Positions 1 through 5,381 of a stretch of DNA of 7,576 bases are shown here, one piece after another; positions within the stretch are counted from its first letter, which is position 1; each line of letters begins with the position of its first letter. Made by a program: the position numbers and the translations under genes. The notes beneath the pieces are model-generated. The model worked only from the letters and a program-made list of their open reading frames with translations. It was not told where the DNA came from and searched no databases. Source of the DNA: Eubacteriales Family XIII. Incertae Sedis bacterium (GTDB lineage: Bacteria; Bacillota; Clostridia; Peptostreptococcales; Anaerovoracaceae); the NCBI GenBank assembly GCA_031269205.1, contig JAISZM010000090.1:1-7576 (forward strand), given 5' to 3'.

Positions 1-303
1 TACACGAAGGCAAAGGGCGGAAAGAAAATTACCGCAAAGACAAAGTTCTCGAAGAACACGACCCTCTACGCGCACTGGAAGGCGAAGAAGCGCTACGGCA
101 AGGTCCTGGTAACAAGCTACCTGCGCAAATTCCCCTCTCACCACGTCAACTTGCGCCCCGTCATGGGAGTCATAAAGCGCGGACAGACCTTCAGAATCAG
201 GGCCGTCGTCAACGGAAAGGGCAGTAACGACTGGTACAAGCTGAAGTACAAAGGACGCACGGCATACGTCTATGCCCGCTTTGTCAAGGTGGTCTATAGG
301 TAG
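1..303 (+). CDS. C-terminus of a surface/secreted protein: InlB B-repeat end plus SH3-like domain (5' partial)
   Basis: The reading frame is open from the first base and ends at TAG 301-303, giving the last 100 residues of a larger protein. Residues 1 to about 27 (YTKAKGGKKIT...FSKNTTLYAHWK) have the form of the end of a Listeria-Bacteroides InlB B-repeat (Flg_new family), whose units typically close in 'TTLYAHW'. After a basic linker (KAKKRYGK), residues about 38-98 read as a bacterial SH3-like domain: VTSYLRKF, then LRPVMGVIKRGQTFRI, then a beta-rich stretch with DWYKLKYKGRTAYVYARFV. In known proteins these domains sit outside the cell, the B-repeats acting as stalk or adhesion modules and SH3 domains often binding the cell wall, so an extracellular, wall-associated role is inferred. 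The many Lys and Arg residues fit binding to wall polymers. The signal peptide and N-terminal domains lie outside the window, so the activity cannot be named. It is convergent with the exonuclease gene, with 16 bases between the stops and no visible terminator. Confidence 0.75.
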   Translation, partial: YTKAKGGKKITAKTKFSKNTTLYAHWKAKKRYGKVLVTSYLRKFPSHHVNLRPVMGVIKRGQTFRIRAVVNGKGSNDWYKLKYKGRTAYVYARFVKVVYR

Positions 304-319
304 GCTTCGTAAAACGGTC

Positions 320-1075
320 TCATAGGTCTATCTCAAGCCGAACGGGGCAGTGGTCGGAGCCGTAGACGTCCGATAGTATCACCACATCGCGCACCTTGTC
401 CGCTATGCTGTTCGAGACGAGCCAGTAGTCTATGCGCCATCCCGCGTTGTTCGCGCGCGCGTTGAACCGGTACGACCACCACGTGTAAGCGCCGGTCAGG
501 TCGGGGTAGAGCAGGCGAAAGGAATCCGTGAATCCCGCATCGAGAAGTTCACCGAACTTGCCGCGTTCCTCGTCGGAGAACCCGGCGTTGCCCCTGTTCG
601 GGCCGGGATTCTTCAGGTCTATCTCATTGTGTGCTACGTTCAGGTCGCCACAGAGAAGGACGGGCTTTTTTTCGGCGAGCTTCACGAGGTACTCGCGGCG
701 CGCGTCTTCCCACGACACGCGGTACTCTATGCGCGCGAGGCCGTCCTGAGCGTTCGGCGTGTACTCGTTGACAAGGTAGAAATTCTCGTACTCGACCGTG
801 ATCGAACGCCCCTCCGCGTCGTGGCCTTCGGCGTCTATGTCGTAGGACACGGACGAGGGCTCGGGACGCGCGAAGACGGCTGTCCCTGAGTAGCCTTTGC
901 GCTCAGCGCTGTTCCAGTATTCGCGGTAGCCCGGCAGGTCGACTTCGGCCTGCCCCTGCTGCATCTTCGTCTCCTGCACGCAGTAGACGTCCGCGCCCTC
1001 GGCGGCGCAGAAGTCGAGGAAACCCTTCTTCAACGCGGCGCGCAGGCCGTTCACGTTCCATGTTATCAGATTCAT
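320..1075 (-). CDS. xth: Exodeoxyribonuclease III (ExoA/Xth-type AP endonuclease)
   Basis: This is a cytoplasmic base-excision-repair enzyme that cuts DNA at abasic sites and removes 3' blocks and nucleotides (exo/endonuclease/phosphatase fold). From the preferred start the protein has 251 residues, normal for the family. Visible motifs are MNLITWNVNGLRAAL at the N-terminus (Asn7), the metal-binding Glu35 in CVQETKM, Tyr105 in NEYTPNAQ, Asp144 and Asn146 in CGDLNVAHNEIDL, the WWSYRFNARANNAGWRIDYW block, and the Asp241-His242 pair in GSDHCP. All expected catalytic residues are present. Glu104 before the conserved Tyr is mildly unusual, since Val is common there. The ATG at 1073-1075 is chosen because it lies at the family's N-terminus and is preceded by a GA-rich Shine-Dalgarno stretch (AAGAGGAG). 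An upstream in-frame ATG at 1108 would only add a poor 11-residue tail that encodes this ribosome site. It appears monocistronic, with promoter-like sequence at 1146-1199. Confidence 0.96.
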   Translation of the reverse strand: MNLITWNVNGLRAALKKGFLDFCAAEGADVYCVQETKMQQGQAEVDLPGYREYWNSAERKGYSGTAVFARPEPSSVSYDIDAEGHDAEGRSITVEYENFYLVNEYTPNAQDGLARIEYRVSWEDARREYLVKLAEKKPVLLCGDLNVAHNEIDLKNPGPNRGNAGFSDEERGKFGELLDAGFTDSFRLLYPDLTGAYTWWSYRFNARANNAGWRIDYWLVSNSIADKVRDVVILSDVYGSDHCPVRLEIDL

Positions 1076-1156
1076 GAGCTCCTCTTCCCCGCCGCCACGC
1101 GACGACACATTCCCGTTCTCAAATTCTCAAAAACCAAACCAACATATTATCATTAC

Positions 1157-1199
1157 CTTATAACAATCACTCACAAACCGCGATGTTATTATTATAACA
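1157..1199 (-). promoter_or_regulatory. Candidate tandem extended -10 promoters for the exonuclease gene, with repeats
   Basis: On the minus strand this AT-rich stretch holds TGT-TATAAT (bases 1199 to 1191) and, 34 bases downstream, TGT-TATAAG (1165 to 1157). Both fit an extended -10 element (TGn plus hexamer). They lie inside a perfect 10-base direct repeat, TTATAACAAT on the plus strand, at 1158-1167 and 1192-1201. The upstream copy overlaps a 16-base inverted repeat, TGTTAT-tatt-ATAACA (1184-1199), which could be an operator. No good -35 hexamer is seen at 16-18 bases, as is usual for extended -10 promoters. Predicted starts near 1184 and 1150 would give 5' leaders of roughly 110 and 75 bases. 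The call rests on sequence only. Confidence 0.35.
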
Positions 1200-1287
1200 A
1201 TAACAGTTCCGGTTCCGTTAGACCCTGACCGGCCTGCTCTGGACACGATAACAAGGATACGGCGTCGGGACATGCTCACGCGAAGCC

Positions 1288-2655
1288 CTACACCGTCAGA
1301 TTGCCTTCCGGCAGTTGATCGATCTGGCGTTTTTTCACGCGACGGTAGAAGACAAGGGCCATCGCCAGCGCGGCGGCCTCCGCGATGGGGAATGAGAACC
1401 AGACCGCGTCAATGCCGAATATATAGAGCAGCAGGTACGCAAGCGGCAGGATGAATCCAAGCTGGCGCACGATCGAGATGATGGCCGCGAATATCCCGTG
1501 CGCCGTGGCCTGGAACATCGTCACGGCCACGATCGTGAACGCGGCGGGGATGTACGATATGCTTATCGTTCTGAGCGCGCGCACGCCGATGTCCATCATG
1601 TCGTCCCCGGCGTTGAACAGCGTCATTATCTGCTCGGGGAAGAGCCAGAACAGCGCCACGCCGACGATCATGATGCAGGTCGCTATCTTGTAGGCGAGCT
1701 TGAAGGTCGCGAGCAAGCGCTTCCTGTTCTTCGCGCCGAAGTTGTAGCCCATTATCGGCAGCGCGCCTTGCCCCATCCCGATGACGGGCAGGATGACGAA
1801 GGTCTGTATGCGGAAGTAGACGCCGAGCACGGCGACGGCGGTGGTGGAATAAGTGATGAGTATCGCGTTCAGCCCGCTGATGAGGAAGGACTGTATGGAG
1901 ATCATGATGATGGACGGCGCGCCGACGACGAGGATGTCAGCGAGGGTTCGGGCTTTGACGCGAAAGCCCTTGAAGCTCACGCTGACCGCGTGCTCGTTCC
2001 TCACGAACATGACTACGGCTATTATCATCGCGACGCACTGGCCGGTAATCGCGACGAGTCCCGCGCCTGTGACGCCGAGCTTGGGCGCGCCCAAAAGCCC
2101 CAGTATGAAGACCGGGGCGAGCGCTGTGTTGATGAGCGCGCCGACGGAGTTGAATATCATGGGGTGTATCATGTCGCCCGTCGACTGCATGATCCTCTCG
2201 ATGCAGATGGAGAAGCACATGAATACGGAACCTATCGTGACTATGCGGCAGTAGGTCAGTCCCATGGACAGTATCTCCGCGTCGTCCGTGAACAGCTTCA
2301 GGAAGGGTTCGGCGCCGAATATGCCGAAGAGCGCGAACAGTATCCAGCAGACGATGGCAAGAAAGAAACCATGTGCGGCGGCGGCGTCAGCCTCCTTCTG
2401 TTTTCGCTCCCCGAGCCTGCGCGAGATGAGCGACGCAAGCCCGACTCCCGTACCTACGCAGATCGACATCATGAGCATCTGCGTCGGAAAGACGAGCGTC
2501 ACGGCCGCGAGCGCGTTCTCTGATATCCTCGACACGAAGATGCTGTCCACGATATTGTAGAGCGCGTTCAGCAACATAGACAGCATCGGGGGCAAAGACA
2601 TCGAAAATAAAAGCTTCCCAACCGGAAGCACGCCCATTTTGTTCTCTTTTTCCAT
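1288..2655 (-). CDS. MATE-family multidrug efflux protein (MepA/DinF-like)
   Basis: A 455-residue inner-membrane antiporter of the MATE family, which couples Na+ or H+ entry to export of cationic drugs or metabolites; the substrate cannot be read from sequence. The length and the regular hydrophobic blocks fit the family's 12 transmembrane helices in two halves. Helices 1-2 carry the MepA-like signature MSLPPMLSMLLNALYNIVDSIFVSRI, followed by a GTGVGLASLISRRLGERK loop. The second half starts near ILVVGAPSIIMISIQSFL and includes GMGQGALPIMGYNFGAK, a conserved loop of the second domain. The basic C-terminus (YRRVKKRQ) should be cytoplasmic. ATG 2655 has no Shine-Dalgarno and sits 8 bases after an extended -10 element, so the mRNA may be nearly leaderless. 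A second ATG (Met7, base 2637) has a weak purine stretch before it and is the alternative start. No in-frame extension is possible because TAA occurs upstream. It follows iorB on the same strand after 99 bases but seems to have its own promoter. Confidence 0.93.
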   Translation of the reverse strand: MEKENKMGVLPVGKLLFSMSLPPMLSMLLNALYNIVDSIFVSRISENALAAVTLVFPTQMLMMSICVGTGVGLASLISRRLGERKQKEADAAAAHGFFLAIVCWILFALFGIFGAEPFLKLFTDDAEILSMGLTYCRIVTIGSVFMCFSICIERIMQSTGDMIHPMIFNSVGALINTALAPVFILGLLGAPKLGVTGAGLVAITGQCVAMIIAVVMFVRNEHAVSVSFKGFRVKARTLADILVVGAPSIIMISIQSFLISGLNAILITYSTTAVAVLGVYFRIQTFVILPVIGMGQGALPIMGYNFGAKNRKRLLATFKLAYKIATCIMIVGVALFWLFPEQIMTLFNAGDDMMDIGVRALRTISISYIPAAFTIVAVTMFQATAHGIFAAIISIVRQLGFILPLAYLLLYIFGIDAVWFSFPIAEAAALAMALVFYRRVKKRQIDQLPEGNLTV

Positions 2656-2663
2656 AGAACTGA

Positions 2664-2672
2664 ATTATATCA
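2664..2672 (-). promoter_or_regulatory. Extended -10 promoter of the MATE gene
   Basis: On the minus strand the bases read TGA-TATAAT, a perfect -10 hexamer (2669 to 2664) with the TGn extension. No convincing -35 lies 16-18 bases upstream, which is GC-rich. The predicted transcription start, seven bases past the hexamer, is base 2657, two bases before the ATG at 2655. The in-frame stop TAA upstream of the ATG overlaps this element, so no longer protein start exists. It would let the exporter be expressed independently of iorAB. Confidence 0.5.
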
Positions 2673-2754
2673 CAAAGCGCGGCTCGGGGTAAAGCCGTGA
2701 TTTTTGCACCCGACCAAGGCAGGCGGGTACGCTCACGGCCCGGTCACGGCTCGC

Positions 2755-3339
2755 TCACAGCGCCCGCCCGGCGGCGAAGGCTTTCAAATTGACGTCAAGC
2801 GCCTTCGCCGGCACGTACTCCTCGATGAGCGTCTCCCACGCTATGTCGTCGAGATTCCACGCGGTTACGAGGGCGCCGAGCAGGACTATGTTCTGCGCGC
2901 GGGGGTTGCCGAGGGCGGCGGCTTTCTCCGCAGCCTTGACCACTATGGGTTTGAGTCCGGTCTCGGCTATCCTTTCGAGGGCGTCGGTCGGGTATTCTGC
3001 GGCGCCCGTCAGCACGGGCATGGGGTATATCTCGTGGTCGTCGGTTATGAGTATGCCGCCCTTTTTCAGGCAGGGCAACGCGCGAAGCGCTTCCGCTTTC
3101 TCGAAGGCTATGACGACGTCGGCTTCGCCGAGTCCGATGGTCGGCGAGTAGACCTTGTCGCCGTACCGTATCTGAGTCGTCACGCTGCCGCCGCGCTGGC
3201 TCATGCCGTGTATCTCACTCATCTTCACGTCGTAGCCGCGCTGCATGAATCCCGCGCTGAGAATTTTCGATATGAGTATCGTCCCCTGACCGCCCACGCC
3301 GACCAAGAGGATGCTATGTACGCCTTTGAATTCTTTCAT
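2755..3339 (-). CDS. iorB: Indolepyruvate:ferredoxin oxidoreductase, beta subunit
   Basis: This is the small subunit (194 residues, normal size) of the cytoplasmic enzyme that oxidatively decarboxylates aryl-pyruvates, made by transamination of Trp, Phe and Tyr, to aryl-acetyl-CoA while reducing ferredoxin. It corresponds to the gamma-type domain of 2-oxoacid:acceptor oxidoreductases. The N-terminal nucleotide-fold glycine motif GVGGQG is at residues 14-19, and the hallmark MSQRGGSV at 46-53. VVIAFEKAEALR and the GNPRAQNIVLLGAL block are also typical. The ATG is one base past the iorA stop (TGA-g-ATG), and its ribosome site (AAAGGGG, spacer 6) lies inside the iorA end, so the two are probably translationally coupled for equal subunit amounts. 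No clear intrinsic terminator follows. Confidence 0.95.
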   Translation of the reverse strand: MKEFKGVHSILLVGVGGQGTILISKILSAGFMQRGYDVKMSEIHGMSQRGGSVTTQIRYGDKVYSPTIGLGEADVVIAFEKAEALRALPCLKKGGILITDDHEIYPMPVLTGAAEYPTDALERIAETGLKPIVVKAAEKAAALGNPRAQNIVLLGALVTAWNLDDIAWETLIEEYVPAKALDVNLKAFAAGRAL

Positions 3340-3340
3340 C

Positions 3341-5122
3341 TCACACCCCTTTCGCCGCGATGGCCTCGAATTTGCACATCTGCGCGCAGAGGCCGCAGGC
3401 CGTGCAGTTCGTCCGGTCGAAGACCTCGGCCTTGCCGCCCCGGAACGCTATCGCGGGGCAGGCGATCTTCATGCACATCTTGCAGCCGACGCATTTCTCC
3501 GCGTCTATCTCGCAGTACCTGCCAGCGAACTCCTTCGCGACCTCCCTGATGAGCACGCAGGGTCGGCGCGTCACGACGACGAAGGGGCCTTCGGCGGCCA
3601 CGCCGTCGTCGATGGCGCTCGACATGGACTCGAGATCGAGAGGGTCGACGATCCTGATGCGCTCATCGGCTATGCCGACGGCGCGCGCGACGGACACGAC
3701 ATCGACGGACGGAACGGACTCGCCGTAGATGTTCCTGCCGGAGCCGGGGTTCTGCTGATGGCCCGTCATCGCCGTGATGGAGTTGTCGAGAATCACGGCT
3801 ATGACGTTCGCCCCGGAGACGGCGACGTCTATAAGAGAATTGATCCCCGTGTGAAAGAAGGTCGAGTCGCCGAGCATCCCGAGGGCCTTGCGACCGTCGC
3901 CCTGCATTCTCAGCGCTTTCGCGAGGCCGATGATGGTGGAAAGGCCCGAACCCATACATATCGTAGAGTCCATGCCGAAGAACGGCGGACTGGCGCCGAG
4001 CGTATAACAGCCTATGTCGCCGCACGGGACTATCTTGTCCGTCTTCTTGCTGATGGTGTAGAAGAACCCTCTGTGCGGGCAGCCCGCGCACATGACGGGC
4101 GGGCGCGGCGGCGCGGTGGCGTTCGCCTTGTATCCCTCAGCCGCGGACTCCCCCGTCAGGGACTCCCTCACTATCTGCGCGTCGAGTTCGTAGAGTATGG
4201 GTATTCTGTCCTTGCCGACGGGATCGAAACCGAGCGCCCGCACGGCGTTTTCGAGGTAGGGGTCGTTCTCTTCTATTACGTAGAGCTTCTCGTACTTCGA
4301 CGCGAATTCCTTGATGAGGCGGCGCGGCAAGGGGTAGGTAAGCCCGAGCTTTAGGTAACTCGCCTTGTCGCCAAACACCTCGCGACTGTACTGATACGAC
4401 ACGCCGGAGGTGATGATGCCCGTAGCCGCGCCCTCATTCTCGTAGACTACGTTATACGGGCAGTCGTTCGCGTACTCCTCGGCCTTCACGAGAAACTCCT
4501 CGCGTATCTTGTGCCTCTTCTTCGCGTTGACGGGTAACATCGTGAATTTGTCTGTGCGCTTCTCGTATGGTGTAATGGGAATGTCCCGTTTGTCCTCCGT
4601 CTCCACGATGCTCTTCGAATGGCAGACGCGCGTGGTCATGCGAAAGAGAATGGGCGTGTCGAAACGTTCGCTGAGTTCGAACGCGCCCATGACGTATTCC
4701 CTGCACTCGGACGAGTCCGAAGGTTCGAGCATGATGAGTTTCGCGTGCGGAGCGTAGTGCCTGTTGTCCTGCTCGTTCTGCGAGCTGTGTAGACCGGGGT
4801 CGTCCGCGGACACGACGACGAAGCCTCCCGTGACGCCCGTGTACGCGGCCGTGAATATCGGGTCGGCGGCCACGTTCACGCCGACGTGTTTCATGGCGGC
4901 AAGCGAACGGGCGCCGCCCATCGACGCGCCGAGCGCTATCTCGGTCGCAACCTTCTCGTTGCCCGCCCACTGCGCCTCGATATCGCCCTTGTAGCGCGCG
5001 GCTATATTCTCGAGTATCTCACTCGACGGCGTACCCGGGTAGGCCGTCGCCACGCGGCAACCCGCCTCAAAGCAGCCGCGCGCTACGGCCTCGTTGCCGC
5101 TGAGTATCTGTTTCTCTCCCAA
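3341..5122 (-). CDS. iorA: Indolepyruvate:ferredoxin oxidoreductase, alpha subunit (TTG start)
   Basis: The 593-residue catalytic subunit that binds thiamine pyrophosphate and, with IorB, converts aryl-pyruvates plus CoA to aryl-acetyl-CoA, CO2 and reduced ferredoxin, a step of anaerobic aromatic amino acid fermentation. In order: an N-terminal domain with AYPGTPSSEI, a NEKVATEIALGAS block and SADDPGLHSSQNEQDNR; a middle domain; MCAGCPHRGFFY and GDIGCYTLG; the TPP motif beginning LGMLGDSTFFHTG and ending at ILDNSITAMTGHQQNPGSG; and a C-terminal two-cluster ferredoxin domain. Its cysteines are 544, 547, 550, 555 and 573, 576, 579, 583, with proline after Cys555 and four residues rather than three before it, as is usual in IorA. 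The start is TTG (5120-5122): it matches the family N-terminus and lies six bases after a strong GGAGGT ribosome site. iorB follows one base after the stop. No ligase or aminotransferase gene is adjacent in the window. Confidence 0.96.
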   Translation of the reverse strand: MGEKQILSGNEAVARGCFEAGCRVATAYPGTPSSEILENIAARYKGDIEAQWAGNEKVATEIALGASMGGARSLAAMKHVGVNVAADPIFTAAYTGVTGGFVVVSADDPGLHSSQNEQDNRHYAPHAKLIMLEPSDSSECREYVMGAFELSERFDTPILFRMTTRVCHSKSIVETEDKRDIPITPYEKRTDKFTMLPVNAKKRHKIREEFLVKAEEYANDCPYNVVYENEGAATGIITSGVSYQYSREVFGDKASYLKLGLTYPLPRRLIKEFASKYEKLYVIEENDPYLENAVRALGFDPVGKDRIPILYELDAQIVRESLTGESAAEGYKANATAPPRPPVMCAGCPHRGFFYTISKKTDKIVPCGDIGCYTLGASPPFFGMDSTICMGSGLSTIIGLAKALRMQGDGRKALGMLGDSTFFHTGINSLIDVAVSGANVIAVILDNSITAMTGHQQNPGSGRNIYGESVPSVDVVSVARAVGIADERIRIVDPLDLESMSSAIDDGVAAEGPFVVVTRRPCVLIREVAKEFAGRYCEIDAEKCVGCKMCMKIACPAIAFRGGKAEVFDRTNCTACGLCAQMCKFEAIAAKGV

Positions 5123-5128
5123 TACCTT

Positions 5129-5134
5129 ACCTCC
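5129..5134 (-). promoter_or_regulatory. Strong Shine-Dalgarno that fixes the iorA TTG start
   Basis: GGAGGT on the minus strand, six bases before TTG 5122-5120. There is no nearby in-frame ATG, and the frame is closed upstream by TAA at 5146-5144, so this site decides the start. The strong site may compensate for the weak TTG codon. Confidence 0.8.
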
Positions 5135-5189
5135 ACTCGCCGTTTATGCTTTTGTATTCGGCATCTCGCCGATCTGCTTCACCTCTTTC

Positions 5190-5195
5190 ATTATA
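5190..5195 (-). promoter_or_regulatory. Candidate -10 element for the iorAB operon
   Basis: A perfect TATAAT on the minus strand, 68 to 73 bases before the iorA start. The predicted transcript start is near 5183, giving a leader of about 60 bases that contains the strong ribosome site. The hexamer 17 bases upstream (TAGAGT) is a poor -35, and it overlaps the hairpin at 5216-5247, so an activator or another sigma factor could be involved. A 15-codon open frame (5191-5144) overlaps this element and is incompatible with initiation at 5183. Confidence 0.35.
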
Positions 5196-5208
5196 TTACA
5201 GAACCCCT

Positions 5209-5253
5209 AAAAACTCTACGCGCGCGCATTTCACGCTTGGCGCATAGTTTTTT
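5209..5253. terminator. Hairpin with T-runs on both strands (bidirectional terminator-like)
   Basis: Arms CTACGCGC (5216-5223) and GCGCATAG (5240-5247) pair over eight positions with one C-A mismatch, which becomes a G-U wobble in the minus-strand RNA. An inner GCG/CGC pairing (5224-5226 with 5234-5236) can tighten the loop. On the plus strand the hairpin is followed by six T (5248-5253); on the minus strand it is followed by AG and five T (5213-5209). It lies between divergent genes, so it ends no gene in this window. It may insulate iorAB from the AT-rich cassette, act as a leader attenuator if iorAB is transcribed from further upstream, or be the remains of a terminator at the insertion boundary. 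Confidence 0.45.
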
Positions 5254-5291
5254 GTTTATAAATGCAAATCATCATATTTTTTCCGCGAATC

Positions 5292-5321
5292 AAGCATATT
5301 TATTTTCTTGAAATATTGCTT
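5292..5321. repeat. Imperfect inverted repeat upstream of the rloA-like promoter
   Basis: AAGCATATTT (5292-5301) and AAATATTGCTT (5311-5321) are inverted copies differing by a single inserted base, separated by nine bases. The repeat ends 24 bases before the -35 hexamer of the ATPase gene promoter. It is itself flanked by an imperfect direct repeat, ATTTTTTCCGCGAA (5276-5289) and ATTTTTTCGCAAA (5328-5340). This could be a regulator binding site; AT-rich sequence gives such repeats by chance fairly often, so confidence is low. Confidence 0.3.
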
Positions 5322-5345
5322 TTAAACATTTTTTCGCAAAACTCA

Positions 5346-5375
5346 TTGACAAGAGCGCAAGATTTCGGATAGAAT
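5346..5375 (+). promoter_or_regulatory. Sigma-70-type promoter of the ATPase-RloB operon
   Basis: A perfect -35 hexamer TTGACA (5346-5351), an 18-base spacer, then -10 TAGAAT (5370-5375, one mismatch from consensus). The expected transcription start, seven bases after the -10, is base 5382, the A of the ATG itself. No Shine-Dalgarno lies between, and the in-frame stop TAG 5370-5372 is part of the -10. The operon is therefore predicted to be transcribed as a leaderless mRNA from its own constitutive-looking promoter. Confidence 0.7.
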
Positions 5376-5381
5376 AGCTTT

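Noticed and set aside
1076..1108. Upstream ATG adding 11 residues to the exonuclease
   Set aside because: The added residues (SSRGGGEEEL) translate the Shine-Dalgarno region; the family starts at MNLITWNVNG.
1209..1232. Five-base inverted repeat CCGGT/ACCGG as a terminator of the MATE gene
   Set aside because: Short stem, 14-base loop and no continuous T-run on the minus strand; only a mixed AT stretch follows.
1498..2523. 341-residue plus-strand open frame across the MATE gene
   Set aside because: It is antisense to a clearly recognisable membrane transporter. Its product is rich in Asp, Glu, Arg, Gly and His with no family resemblance, the usual shadow frame in GC-rich DNA.
2693..2751. 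Inverted copies AGCCGTGA (2693-2700) and TCACGGCT (2744-2751) as an iorB terminator
   Set aside because: The loop would be 43 bases and no T-run follows on the minus strand; too weak to call.
2704..4354. Plus-strand open frames of 281 and 347 residues (2704-3549 and 3311-4354)
   Set aside because: Both are antisense to iorB/iorA, and their composition is that of a complementary-frame shadow; no ribosome site or family motif.
4886..5311. Plus-strand open frame of 141 residues running into the intergenic region
   Set aside because: Mostly antisense to the iorA N-terminus; the tail in the AT-rich region shows no motif and has no ribosome site.
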